From Microbulbifer hainanensis (lineage in GTDB: Bacteria; Pseudomonadota; Gammaproteobacteria; Pseudomonadales; Cellvibrionaceae), in assembly GCF_014904735.1 (NCBI RefSeq), contig NZ_JACZCR010000008.1:1-64000 (forward strand): 64,000 bases of DNA. Direction: 5' to 3'. The translations under genes were made by a program, and so were the position numbers. The notes below the pieces were generated by a model. The model made no database searches. It saw only the letters and a list, made by a program, of their open reading frames with translations, and had not been told where the DNA came from. How positions within the stretch are numbered: the first letter of the stretch is position 1; each line of letters opens with the position of its first letter. Below, piece by piece: positions 52,086-61,431 of the stretch.

Positions 52086-53098
52086 GCATTGCAGCAAACT
52101 CGGCAGACTGGCTGCCGGTAGTGTTTATTGGCCTGATGGGGCTGGCGGTTCTCGCCTATGCGGTGCTCGACGGCTACGACTTGGGTGTCGGCATATTGCT
52201 GCCGCTGGGCGCCGATGACGAGGCCCAGCGGGATACCATGATCGCATCCATCGGCCCCTTCTGGGATGCCAATGAAACCTGGCTGGTGCTGGCGATCGGT
52301 CTGCTGCTGATCGCCTTTCCGGCCGCGCACAGCATGGTGCTGATGCATCTGTATATTCCCACCGCAATCATGCTGATCGGTCTGATCATGCGCGGGGTCG
52401 CCTTCGACTTTCGCGCCAAGGCGGCGGTGGATCACAAGCTGGCCTGGGATCGCGCCTTCAAAGTGGGCTCCCTGCTCACCAGCCTGACCCAGGGTTATAT
52501 GCTCGGCCAGTATGTGATGGGGTTTCAGTCCGGCTGGATGGCACAACTGTTTTCCGCCCTCAGTGCCATCGGCGTCAGCGCGGCCTACAGCTATATTGGC
52601 GGCGCCTGGCTAATCATGAAAACCGAGGGGGCACTGCAGAGCCGCGCAATCCACTGGACACACCGCGCCGGCCGCGCGGCCCTTGTCGGCGTGGTGGCGG
52701 TGTCAATGGTCAACCCGCTGGTCAACCCGGGCGTGTTCGATCGCTGGTTTACCTTTCCGCTGGTGATGTTTGTGTTGCTGGTACCGATGCTGTGCTTCTT
52801 CGCCTTCGCTGCCAACGAAATACTGCTGCGTCGACTGCCCAAACTGCACGACCGCCACTGCTGGATGCCGTTCGTCAACGTGCTGCTGATTTTTGTCCTG
52901 TGTTTTACCGGACTGGCCTTCAGCTTCTACCCGGAAATCGTGCCGGGCAAACTGACTATCTGGCAGGCCGCCAGCGCACCGGAGTCACTGAGTTTTATTT
53001 TTGTCGGTGCCGTGATCGTGGTGCCATTGATCCTGGCGTACACGGTGTTTTCCTACTGGGTGTTCCACGGCAAGGCAACGCAACTGCAATACCATTGA
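52082..53098 (+). CDS. cydB: Cytochrome bd-type quinol oxidase subunit II (CioB type)
   Basis: 338-residue partner subunit with eight or nine membrane helices. LAYAVLDGYDLGVGILLPLG near 22 and IGPFWDANETWLVLAIGLLL near 58 are CydB signatures, and LVPMLCFFAFAANEILLRRL lies in the second half. It forms a heterodimer with subunit I. It overlaps cydA by 4 bases and ends before a strong terminator at 53125. No small CydX-like subunit is seen after it. Confidence 0.95.
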   Translation: MSIAANSADWLPVVFIGLMGLAVLAYAVLDGYDLGVGILLPLGADDEAQRDTMIASIGPFWDANETWLVLAIGLLLIAFPAAHSMVLMHLYIPTAIMLIGLIMRGVAFDFRAKAAVDHKLAWDRAFKVGSLLTSLTQGYMLGQYVMGFQSGWMAQLFSALSAIGVSAAYSYIGGAWLIMKTEGALQSRAIHWTHRAGRAALVGVVAVSMVNPLVNPGVFDRWFTFPLVMFVLLVPMLCFFAFAANEILLRRLPKLHDRHCWMPFVNVLLIFVLCFTGLAFSFYPEIVPGKLTIWQAASAPESLSFIFVGAVIVVPLILAYTVFSYWVFHGKATQLQYH

Positions 53099-53124
53099 GT
53101 TTTTGCCGGAAACGAACGCAAAAA

Positions 53125-53152
53125 AAAACGGGGCCCACAGGCCCCGTTTTTG
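53125..53152. terminator. Terminator between cydB and the peroxidase
   Basis: AAAAACGGGGCC / GGCCCCGTTTTT with CACA loop, 12 perfect pairs, flanked by A and T runs so it can serve both convergent genes. Confidence 0.85.
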
Positions 53153-53170
53153 CTTCAGCGCTCGCGCGCG

Positions 53171-54898
53171 TCAGTTATCAGTCAGCCAGTCTCCCTCCTC
53201 CAGCATATCGGCAACTTCATCGATACTCAGGCACCCGAACTGACTGGCACCGGGCATGCCGCAGATCTGGCCGTACAGCTGGCCCTGCATGAGCATCCTG
53301 ACCACCGGGTGGTACTGGCTGGTGCCTTCATCCAGCAGCAGTGGCACTTCGGCGCTGTGGCTATCGCTCAAAGTCTCTATATAGGCCGCCACTGCCTTTT
53401 CCTGCTCCAGGGACAGGCCGAGGCGGCCGACCAGAGGAAACCCGACCGAAGGGGATGCGGTAGCGGGAAATTCCGGTTCCGGCCAGCAGTTGTTAGCCAG
53501 TGCGACGGCCTCAGTAATTATCGTGCCGAACGGAACAATGGTCTCACAACGAGGCAGCGCATCGCGGGTATTGTAGAAATGCACCACGCTCCAGAGGCTC
53601 TTGAAGAAGCCGTTGTGCATAAATGCCTTGACGAAATCGCCATTGGGTTTCTTGGCGACATTGCGCAGCGTTTGCGTTCGGATGAAACCGTCGGCGTCAT
53701 TGGCGATGCCAGTGTGCAGATTCAAACCTGTGTCGATACCGGTGAGTTTCGGAATCAGCGGGTTCCCGGGCGTACCGATGTTGTGATAGGCCTGATCGGA
53801 ATAGATCTGCAGCAGCTCGGAGCCGTCGTCAGTTTCCGGGTGATCACTGTGGCAAAAGGCGCACTGTGTCGCGGGCAGATTGGGGAATTTCCTGGTGAAG
53901 AAGGGGGGCGCCGGCAATTCAATGTTATAGAACAGATCGTGCCCCAGGTTTTCCTCATCGGTAAACATCACCAGCGGAAACTTGCCGTACTCCTTGTCCG
54001 GGTTCTTGTACTGCATCTGCCTGACCTGGCTGCAGACAATCGAGTTTCTGTATTCGCTAAAATCGCTGTCGATACAGGCCAGCTCGGTACGGATGGCAAT
54101 ATCGCGCTTGGAGCTGAACGAGTTGATATCCTTCATTGACTGGTAGGCGCCGGCTGACATCATCAGGCGCTTAAAGGAAATATCGAAATAGGATTCGCCG
54201 TAAACGGCGACCCCGGGACTGCAGTTCAGCGGTTCTCCCCAGGCCAGCTCGTACAGCCAGGCGTAGGGCGAGGCCGCCACGGTCTCGCACACATCCTCCC
54301 GCGACATATTCTGCTCGTTCGGGTTCGGCATGGGGTTCAGTGCCTGATCCGAAATCGGGGAGATAAATTTCCGGAAACTGTCCTCTCGCACCGGGTCGAC
54401 ATTGTAAAAAACCTCGGTGTCGATATGCGGAGCGGAGAACGGCAGCGTCGGAAAATCGGGATTATCTGAGACCAGCGGGCGCCCCAGCGCGCGGCCATCC
54501 CAGAAATTACCGCCGCAATATTGCTCGGGGCCGGCGCCGCCAATATTGCACAGAGCAAAGGGCAAATTGAAGCTGGCATAGGTATTGGTCTGCGGTTTGC
54601 GCCTGCCCACCAGGCTCGGCTCGCCGTCGGCGTTGTCCATTGCCACTTGCGTGGCATTGATGACCGGATCCGGACCGGTACCGCCGGCAGTCGGCTCATG
54701 GCAGCTGACACAACCCATCTGACCGGAACTGGACAGGTGCTTGTCAAAGAAGATGTGTTTGCCGAGCAGTCCCAGCGCCTTATCCTGATCCGTTTCCTGC
54801 GCAAACCCGGATCCACTCAGCAGGAAAAATAATAGAGCGATCAGTATCGCCCATAAGTGAATAAAACTGATTCTCTTTTCCGTTCCCGATATATTCAT
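53171..54898 (-). CDS. Exported di-heme cytochrome c peroxidase-like protein
   Basis: 575-residue periplasmic protein, longer than the usual about 330 residue CcpA/MauG. A signal-anchor segment (HLWAILIALLFFLLSGSGFA) is followed by haem sites CVSCH (Cys63, Cys66, His67) and CAFCH around residue 345. AGGTGPDPVINATQVAMD and FNLPFALCNIGG lie between, and an extended loop occupies about 130-300. It ends in helical residues near DWLTDN. The role may be peroxide reduction or MauG-like oxidation; the length and extra Cys residues set it apart. Upstream spacer has TTTGATCAAA at 55142. Confidence 0.87.
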   Translation of the reverse strand: MNISGTEKRISFIHLWAILIALLFFLLSGSGFAQETDQDKALGLLGKHIFFDKHLSSSGQMGCVSCHEPTAGGTGPDPVINATQVAMDNADGEPSLVGRRKPQTNTYASFNLPFALCNIGGAGPEQYCGGNFWDGRALGRPLVSDNPDFPTLPFSAPHIDTEVFYNVDPVREDSFRKFISPISDQALNPMPNPNEQNMSREDVCETVAASPYAWLYELAWGEPLNCSPGVAVYGESYFDISFKRLMMSAGAYQSMKDINSFSSKRDIAIRTELACIDSDFSEYRNSIVCSQVRQMQYKNPDKEYGKFPLVMFTDEENLGHDLFYNIELPAPPFFTRKFPNLPATQCAFCHSDHPETDDGSELLQIYSDQAYHNIGTPGNPLIPKLTGIDTGLNLHTGIANDADGFIRTQTLRNVAKKPNGDFVKAFMHNGFFKSLWSVVHFYNTRDALPRCETIVPFGTIITEAVALANNCWPEPEFPATASPSVGFPLVGRLGLSLEQEKAVAAYIETLSDSHSAEVPLLLDEGTSQYHPVVRMLMQGQLYGQICGMPGASQFGCLSIDEVADMLEEGDWLTDN

Positions 54899-55642
54899 TG
54901 CAACCTAACTCCTGTACACCCGTTGACACCCATTTAGTATTTTGACCGGCACTACGGTGCCGCGAGTGCTGTGGTTTCCGTTATCAGGGAAACGCACAGC
55001 ACCCGGTACGCCGGTAAAATTTAGAGAGACGGAACCGTTTGCAGCGTTATTCGCGGGAAATCCATCGATAACAGCGACGCCCGGAAAGCCGAAGGTTCCA
55101 GTAAACCGCTCTGGCAGGCGGTCCACAGTTAAAGGGTAGAATTTGATCAAATATTGACCAGCAAATTCCTGCCAATAATTTCCTTGATATATGCCTGCTG
55201 AGGAACATCATTCTGCCGATCGTGGAGTGACATTCGCTTATTACCTCCAGTCCATCAAAAAGGTGCATATGGCTGCCCCCAGATCGAACTAATTTGCCCC
55301 GGCATTATTTCTGCAGAGCTGCCCCGCCCCACACTGTGCTCAACGGACATTCGCGCCACTCACGCATCCACAGCAATAAAAAAACAATTCCGCGCCAAGC
55401 AACGGTACGGAGCGCCAGGCCGGAGCGCTGTGCATCCAGGGAAAAGCTCGCGACACACACCTGAGCGGCTGCGCTGGCCGTTGAATCTTCGCCGGGACGA
55501 TACGCGGTTCACGATTCCCGGACTTACCCCTTGCGGGGAACCCGGACGGACCCGATAATCGCTGTCGCCTAAAGACAAGGCCCGTACTACAGGGAATCAA
55601 CTCGCTCGCCCCGTGCAGCGGTTGGGTAATCGGAGTAAAGAA
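54899..55642. other. Intergenic gap before the peroxidase and TetR genes
   Basis: No gene is supportable; open frames here have unlikely composition. TTTGATCAAA at 55142-55151 is a short palindrome that could be part of the peroxidase promoter. No other repeat or RNA structure is clear. Confidence 0.35.
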
Positions 55643-56308
55643 TTGAGTGAAGTCGATCCGCTCAGTGTGAGCAGGCGCGATACCGTGAAGCCGCGCAAAC
55701 CCCAGCGCGAAAACGGCCGCAAGAAATACGAAAAGCTGTTGGATACGCTGGAATCGCTGTTACTGGACAAGGAAGCCAGCGAAATCACCCTCGCCGACCT
55801 TAGCGAAGCCGCCGGAGTGCCGACGGCATCCGTCTACCACTTTTTCCCGAATCGCGATGCGTGTCTGGCCGCCCTCGCAGAACGCTACTTCAACGATCCC
55901 GCAGAGCAGCTGGAATTTTTCCCCGTCTCCAATGAGTGGGCCGGCTGGCAGGACATGGTGGAAACTTTCTGCGACCGCGCGCGCGCCTTTTTCGAAGCGA
56001 ATGAAGCGATCAAGAAGGTGAAACTGGGTCCCAAGGCGAGCTGGGCCGTGCGCGAACTGGCACAGGAAAACAACCGGCGGCTGGCACAGTCACTGCAGAC
56101 CGCGCTGGCCCATCGGTTTGAATTGCCGCCATCAGGAGAATGGGAACAGCGTTTCCTGCTGGCGATTACCATCAACGATGCGCTGTGGTCCCTTTCCTAT
56201 ACGCGCTTCGGTCGCATCACTGACGAGATCGCGGCAGAGGCCAAACGCGCGGCTACCGCCTACCTGCGACTCTACCTCAGCGAATCGCCGCTACGCCGCG
56301 CGCCCTGA
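55643..56308 (+). CDS. TetR family transcriptional regulator
   Basis: About 221 residues; the helix-turn-helix is ITLADLSEAAGVPTASVYHF then FPNRDACLAALAERYF. The ligand domain has EWAGWQDMVETFCDRARAFF and the tail ends SPLRRAP. The start is uncertain: a TTG at 55643 has GGAG about 8 bases upstream, and GTG at 55613 or 55667 are alternatives. It is convergent with the PepSY gene, separated by 6 bases. Its target is unknown; the iron-uptake genes next door are one possibility. Confidence 0.87.
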   Translation: MSEVDPLSVSRRDTVKPRKPQRENGRKKYEKLLDTLESLLLDKEASEITLADLSEAAGVPTASVYHFFPNRDACLAALAERYFNDPAEQLEFFPVSNEWAGWQDMVETFCDRARAFFEANEAIKKVKLGPKASWAVRELAQENNRRLAQSLQTALAHRFELPPSGEWEQRFLLAITINDALWSLSYTRFGRITDEIAAEAKRAATAYLRLYLSESPLRRAP

Positions 56309-56314
56309 TCCGAC

Positions 56315-57436
56315 TCAGGCTGGCGCGGCGTCCAGGCGTTTATTGCGGCGCTTGATCCGCGCCGCGCGGCGTTTTTCGCGACGGCGGTACCACAGGTAAA
56401 GCCCGGTCACCGATAACAGCAGCGGACTCAAACCCACCACACACCAGAGTACGCGGCTGGCCAGCCCGGCAAAATCGCCAAAGTGCAGGCGGCGGTAGCT
56501 GTCGACAATCTTTGCCCCCAGCCCCGCAGTGCGAATATCCGACGCTGCCATGAACTCGCCGTTCTGCGCATTGAAGGAGACATTACTGGCGTACTGACTC
56601 AACAGCGGATTGTCGCTGTGCACATCGCCCCAGAAAGTGATATTCACACCCGGCTCCCAGGGCATGGTGACATAGGTCGGCTCAAACCCCCGCACCTTCT
56701 CGGCGGTGCGGTCGTGCAGCGCCTGCAGCGAAAGCTCATCGCTGTACAGCCGCTTCTCCATCGCGTAGTGCTCCTTGCCGTCCATGTGTTCACGCAGTTC
56801 ATAGGCGAAGTGGGTGACATTCCACCAGGCACCGGTAAAACCGACAATAAAAAGAATCGGCGATGCAATAACGCCGGTCATCTTGTGCAGGTCACTGAAG
56901 TAAACCATCAAGCGCGCGTTCCAGCGCAGCGTGAAAAAGTTTTTCCAGAATTTGCGATAAAGGATCAGGCCGGTGAGGCCGAGCAGGCACAACAGCACGG
57001 AAAAGACACTGGTGATGGCCAGACCGGCGTCGTCGAGCAGGAACGTATAGTGCAGTTCCAGCAGCCAGTCGGTGAGGTAGTGGGTAAGATTTTGCGGTTG
57101 TGCCAGGATTTCACCGCTATAGGGGTTCAGCAGCGTGTAGAACCAATCACTACTGCCATGGGGCATCAGGAAAACCTGGTCGGCGCGGCCGTTATCCTGG
57201 AACAGTGTCCAGCCGACGACTTCGTATTCGGGGAAACTCCGGTTCACGTTGCCGAGCAGCGTATCCAGCGACATTCGCTGACGGCCGTCCACCTCGACAC
57301 GCACCTTGTCCTGCATCAATGCCGAATCAATTTCGTGCTTGAACACCAGAATACTGCCGGTCAGGCAGATCACCAACAACGGCATAAAAGCGATCAACGC
57401 CATCCAGCCGTGCAGTTTGAACAGGATTTTATTCAT
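56315..57436 (-). CDS. PepSY-associated membrane protein (iron-uptake reductase-like)
   Basis: 373-residue protein with four membrane helices: near 11-32 (LIAFMPLLVICLTGSILVF), 140-160 (ITSVFSVLLCLLGLTGLILY), 190-210 and 330-350 (VLWCVVGLSPLLLSVTGLYL). PepSY-like domains sit between, and the end is Arg/Lys-rich (YRRREKRRAARIKRRNKRLD). Related proteins next to TonB siderophore receptors are thought to reduce or release iron from siderophores. It lies 131 bases downstream of the TonB receptor gene on the same strand, so it is likely in the same iron-regulated unit. Confidence 0.9.
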   Translation of the reverse strand: MNKILFKLHGWMALIAFMPLLVICLTGSILVFKHEIDSALMQDKVRVEVDGRQRMSLDTLLGNVNRSFPEYEVVGWTLFQDNGRADQVFLMPHGSSDWFYTLLNPYSGEILAQPQNLTHYLTDWLLELHYTFLLDDAGLAITSVFSVLLCLLGLTGLILYRKFWKNFFTLRWNARLMVYFSDLHKMTGVIASPILFIVGFTGAWWNVTHFAYELREHMDGKEHYAMEKRLYSDELSLQALHDRTAEKVRGFEPTYVTMPWEPGVNITFWGDVHSDNPLLSQYASNVSFNAQNGEFMAASDIRTAGLGAKIVDSYRRLHFGDFAGLASRVLWCVVGLSPLLLSVTGLYLWYRRREKRRAARIKRRNKRLDAAPA

Positions 57437-57567
57437 TGTGGTTCGCAGATCCGCTTATTACCTTCCGCCAGTGCAAAAACCGATAGCCCAATCGCAAAAA
57501 AGGATGACGGGGCCTATCAAACCCGCCATCCAAAGCTTTGCGCATCAGCACAGGCAATCTTTTTCGA

Positions 57568-59670
57568 TCAGTAACGCCAGTTCACTGACGCGCTGAAGTT
57601 GCGCGGTGCAGCGTAGAAGCCCTGATCCCAATAGAGGCTGCTGATATATTTTTCATCGGTCAGGTTGTTGGCATTCAGGGAAAAATCCAGCTTGTCATTG
57701 ACCCGATAGTTGGCGAAGGCGCGCACGGTGGCGTAGGCATCCTGCTCGATCTTGTTGCCGTAGCCGTCAACGCGCTCAATATCATCCTGCCAGTTGATGC
57801 CGGCACCCACCTTCAGCTGCTCCAGCATCGGCAGGCGATAACTGGCCAGCATACGCACGACATTCTTGGGCACGAAGGTGCGGGAATCCTCACCATTCTC
57901 TTCGATGTCCAGCGCGGTGTAGCCGACGCTAGCCTGCAGACCCGGCGCCAGTTCGCCGGTCAGCTCCAGCTCGTAGCCACGGGTCTCGTAATCGTGGCCC
58001 GCATAAATGGTCTTGCCGAGGTCGGCGTCGAAGCCGGCGGACTCGGAGACATTCGTGTAGTCGGCCTCAAACAGCGCAAAGGAGGCATTGAACTTACCGT
58101 CCATAAAGGCGCCTTTCACACCGAATTCATCGTTACTGCCCTCGGACGGCGCCAGGCGATTCAGGTTTTTATCCAGGTCGCGCTGGGGCATAAAGGTTTC
58201 GGTGTGGCTGGCGTAGAGCGAGTAGCTGTCGCCAAATTTGTACACAAGGCCGGCATAAGGCAGCACCTTGCCGTTGGCTTCGGTTGCCTGGCTCTCGCCG
58301 TAGGCCTCGCCCTCCCCTTTCCAGTTCACCATGCGCGCGCCGCCCACCAGCGACAGGGTATCGGTGATATGGAAACGAGTGGCGGCGTAGAGTGCAGTCT
58401 GTTCGTCGCTCCAGTCGCTACCAGTGGCGCCATCGGCGAAAACTGGATGCGGCGTCTGGCCGTTCCACTGGGTGAAGTCGCCGATGGCGGGGAAGCCGGC
58501 ACCGGTGGTGTAGTCGTACAACGACAGCTCGTCGATGCTGTTCTCGGCCCAGTTGGCACCGAACATCAGCTCGTGCTCGCGACCGAGCAACCGGTAATTA
58601 CCGTTGATGCGGAGGTCCAGCAGGTCGCGACTGCCATCCAGATCGTAAGCGCTGGCATAGCCGATCAGGCCCACATCGGTATCTGCTGCCGGCAGCGAGT
58701 ACATGTAAAAGAGCTCGCTGGCTTGATCGGTAGCGGTGTGGGAATAGTAGGCCTTGGCCTCCCAGCCATTGGCAAAGCTGTGTTGCAGTTCGGCAAAGGC
58801 GGTGGTTTCGGTGGTATCCCAGTAGGACCAATCGGCAGCGGTGCTGGCGGATTCATCGTAATGGGTTGGTGTACCGTCGCTGTAGGTCAGCGGCAGTGCG
58901 CCCCACATGGGGCTGTCGGCCTCACTCGACTGGTAGCTGGCGCCGACGGTCAGGCGGGTGGATTCGCCCAGATCCTTATCCACTACACCGTAGGCGACGG
59001 TGGTGTCATTGCTGTAGTTGTCGAGGTAGGAATCGCCCTGGTCTTCGGCGACAACGAAGCGACCGCGCAGGCCCTCGGTGATGGTGCCGCCGACATCCGC
59101 ATCCAGGCGTTTGCTGCTCCAGGAACCGGCGGTGGCGCCGATGGACAGCTGGAAATCGTCCGTCGGCCGCTTGCGCACCATATTCAGAGTCGCGGAGGGA
59201 TTGCCGGCGCCGGACATCAGACCGCTGGCACCGCGCACCACTTCGATGCGGTCGTAGATGGCCGTGTCGATGGTGCCGTTGGTATTGCCGTAGGCAGCGG
59301 GCAGTCCGACGCCATCGACCTGGAAGTTGGTGATATCGAAACCGCGCGCAGTGTAGTAGGTGCGGTCTGTCTCGACGCTCTCCACCTGCACACCGGTGGT
59401 GCTCTGCAGGGCGTCATTCAGGTTGTTGAGACCGAAGTCGTCCATCTGGCCGCGGCTAATGGCGGAGACCGACTGCGGTGTTTCCAGGCTGGACAGGCCG
59501 AGGCCGGTGGCGGTATCCATATCACCGACCAGATAGGAATCCACCTGCTTGCCGACCACCTCGACATTCTCGATCTGCTTATCGGATTCCGCCGCGATGG
59601 CTGAATTGGCAAGGATCAGAGCCGCTGCCAGCAGAGAGCGCTGCACCGGTACACGCTTGTTATTGGTCAC
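57568..59670 (-). CDS. TonB-dependent siderophore receptor
   Basis: 700-residue outer-membrane receptor importing ferric siderophores. Signal peptide to about residue 26 (AALILANSAIAAES), plug domain with SSLETPQSVSAISRGQMDD and YTARGFDITNFQVDGVGLPA, RIEVVRGASGLMSGAGNPSA with the siderophore-type plug motif, and a 22-strand barrel ending in the usual aromatic (SASVNWRY). No N-terminal signalling extension is present, so it is not of the FecA transducer type. It is likely iron-regulated through the inverted repeat at 59719-59749. The ligand is not predictable. Confidence 0.93.
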   Translation of the reverse strand: MTNNKRVPVQRSLLAAALILANSAIAAESDKQIENVEVVGKQVDSYLVGDMDTATGLGLSSLETPQSVSAISRGQMDDFGLNNLNDALQSTTGVQVESVETDRTYYTARGFDITNFQVDGVGLPAAYGNTNGTIDTAIYDRIEVVRGASGLMSGAGNPSATLNMVRKRPTDDFQLSIGATAGSWSSKRLDADVGGTITEGLRGRFVVAEDQGDSYLDNYSNDTTVAYGVVDKDLGESTRLTVGASYQSSEADSPMWGALPLTYSDGTPTHYDESASTAADWSYWDTTETTAFAELQHSFANGWEAKAYYSHTATDQASELFYMYSLPAADTDVGLIGYASAYDLDGSRDLLDLRINGNYRLLGREHELMFGANWAENSIDELSLYDYTTGAGFPAIGDFTQWNGQTPHPVFADGATGSDWSDEQTALYAATRFHITDTLSLVGGARMVNWKGEGEAYGESQATEANGKVLPYAGLVYKFGDSYSLYASHTETFMPQRDLDKNLNRLAPSEGSNDEFGVKGAFMDGKFNASFALFEADYTNVSESAGFDADLGKTIYAGHDYETRGYELELTGELAPGLQASVGYTALDIEENGEDSRTFVPKNVVRMLASYRLPMLEQLKVGAGINWQDDIERVDGYGNKIEQDAYATVRAFANYRVNDKLDFSLNANNLTDEKYISSLYWDQGFYAAPRNFSASVNWRY

Positions 59671-59718
59671 AATCCATTCCCCTCGTGAATTTTGCGCGCA
59701 TGATAGCCATGCACAAAC

Positions 59719-59749
59719 CTAAATGCAACACATTCTCATTTGCATTTAG
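59719..59749. promoter_or_regulatory. Inverted repeat with Fur-box-like centre
   Basis: CTAAATGCAA-N11-TTGCATTTAG, 10-base perfect arms. On the receptor strand the centre reads AATGAGAATG, like part of a Fur box. It lies about 50 bases before the receptor gene. It could also act on the plus-strand YdcH gene at 59827. Confidence 0.55.
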
Positions 59750-59826
59750 TGTCAAGGGGGAGCGACCAGTGAAACCGGGCACTACAATTGGGAGGTGGTA
59801 AACCAAACTGTTTACAGGAGCCTTCA

Positions 59827-60081
59827 ATGCCCAGCATCCCTTCTCACGCCCTGGACGTAGACTTTCCCGAACACCTCGAAACCATCAAGCGCTTACATAA
59901 AGAGGACCTGCAATTCAGGTCGAGTAGTGAGATTTACCACAAACTGGATAAACAGATACGCGGGCTTGAAGAACGCGGCGTGACCACGGATGACAACCAT
60001 TTCAACGCGCTGAAGATCCAGCGCGCACACCTCAAAGATCAGCTTTATCACCGCATCTGTAACGGCGGCCGCATACACTAG
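59827..60081 (+). CDS. YdcH family (DUF465) small protein
   Basis: 84-residue, helical protein: LDVDFPEHLETIKRLHKED then KLDKQIRGLEERGVTT and LKIQRAHLKDQLYHRI, the typical DUF465 layout of two amphipathic helices. Function is unknown across the family. The ATG at 59827 has AGGAG 7 bases upstream. It is divergent from the receptor gene, so the two share a promoter region. Confidence 0.88.
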   Translation: MPSIPSHALDVDFPEHLETIKRLHKEDLQFRSSSEIYHKLDKQIRGLEERGVTTDDNHFNALKIQRAHLKDQLYHRICNGGRIH

Positions 60082-60107
60082 CCGGCAGATCGAGGGAGCG
60101 GTCGGCT

Positions 60108-61304
60108 TCAGCCGCCCGCGCCCTGCAGGTGCCGCTCCGCCCAGGCGGGATATCGCTTGATGACCTTGTTCGGGTGTTCCGTATACCAGCCGTAGCCGAG
60201 GTTGCGCTCCCGCGACAGCTCGCGGATATCGTAATAGACGCGGCCATCGCGGTCGCCGAACACCGGCCGATCAGAACTGAGGTCGTAGAAACGCGCCCAC
60301 AGCGGATCCGCGTCCCGATCCGGAATCAGTTCCCGGAAATCGTGATTCGCCAGCGCCCAGCGGTAACCACTGATCCGGTGCCGCTCAAACCAGTCGTGAG
60401 CACTGACTATCGCCCGTTTGACCGCATCCGAGGGTTGTTCCAGTTTCATCAGGAACAGCACCAGTTCCGCACTTTCCTTCGAGGCCAGTGACGCCGGCTC
60501 AAACGCGCGTGCCGCCGCCGGAGCCAGTGTCTGCGGGTCGTGCTGGGCACCCCAGATAGTGGTGCGGCCATCGATGACCACCTGGGATTCCACCAGCATT
60601 TGCAGGCCGCGCTGCAGACTGTCCGCGGCGAGCGCACGCAATTCGCCGGGCAGGAACTGGAGTTCCGGCTCGTCCCGTGCAGCAGCGCGGACAATTTCCA
60701 GCAGATCGCAGATGGCGCCGTCGTTGAAGGTGATCAGATCGTGGTACTTGCCGCGCAGCGGGAAGGATTGCGGCCAACCGCCGTGCGGGTACTGGGCCAG
60801 CAATATCAGGCGCAGCGCCCGTTCCGCGGCGGCGGCATAGCGCTCGTCGCCGGTAGCGCCGTAGGCCCGCACCATCACCCAGAACTGGGTACTGGTCGCG
60901 CCGTTGTCGAAGGTGGGGATGTAATTCTTTTCGACACCGAATGCCTGGCCCGGCGCCCGCGGTGCTTTGCCCATCTCCGTGCGCTTGGACCAGCCGCCGG
61001 AGGGCGTCTGGTAGCTCAACACGATATCGGCGATTTTCTGCCCTTCCGGCGTGCGGTAATAATCAGTCCCCTTGTCTGGACCGAAGCCGAAGCGCTTGGC
61101 GTACACCGCCGGCAGTGGTTTCTGTCGTTGGAGCTGCGCGAGTTCCCCCGCCATGCTGTCGCGATCCAGTTGTTGCAACTGCTGCGACAGCGCGCGGTAA
61201 TCGGCCATGTTGTGCGCCGGCTGTGCATCGGTGAGTCGATCGGCGCTGCAGGACGCAGCGGCCATGGCCAGCACTGCGGCCAGCAATAATCTGCAAGTCT
61301 TCAT
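60108..61304 (-). CDS. Pectate lyase lipoprotein, PL10 family
   Basis: 398-residue exported enzyme with lipobox AAASC (Cys19 after MKTCRLLLAAVLAMAAASC). The family 10 stretches GGWSKRTEMGK, TFDNGATSTQFWVMVRAYGA, QYPHGGWPQSFPLRGKYHD and RFYDLSSDRPVFGDRDG are present, the last near the catalytic Arg region. It cleaves polygalacturonate by beta-elimination with calcium. Lipid anchoring places it on the cell surface or outer membrane. The ATG at 61304 begins the signal peptide. No other pectin genes are in the window. Confidence 0.9.
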   Translation of the reverse strand: MKTCRLLLAAVLAMAAASCSADRLTDAQPAHNMADYRALSQQLQQLDRDSMAGELAQLQRQKPLPAVYAKRFGFGPDKGTDYYRTPEGQKIADIVLSYQTPSGGWSKRTEMGKAPRAPGQAFGVEKNYIPTFDNGATSTQFWVMVRAYGATGDERYAAAAERALRLILLAQYPHGGWPQSFPLRGKYHDLITFNDGAICDLLEIVRAAARDEPELQFLPGELRALAADSLQRGLQMLVESQVVIDGRTTIWGAQHDPQTLAPAAARAFEPASLASKESAELVLFLMKLEQPSDAVKRAIVSAHDWFERHRISGYRWALANHDFRELIPDRDADPLWARFYDLSSDRPVFGDRDGRVYYDIRELSRERNLGYGWYTEHPNKVIKRYPAWAERHLQGAGG

Positions 61305-61431
61305 TATTCTGTGCTCTTTCCACTTGTGAGCAGGACACCACAAGAATGTCAGACAGGATTATCGCATTGGTAAGGCCAATATTGCCAGCGTCGCGATCGG
61401 AGAACAATCAGGCCAACAGGGCACATCGAGA

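Noticed and set aside
57994-59604. 536-codon open frame on the plus strand
   Set aside because: Antisense to the TonB receptor; composition is Gly/Val/Ala-rich without a motif, and the receptor explains the region.
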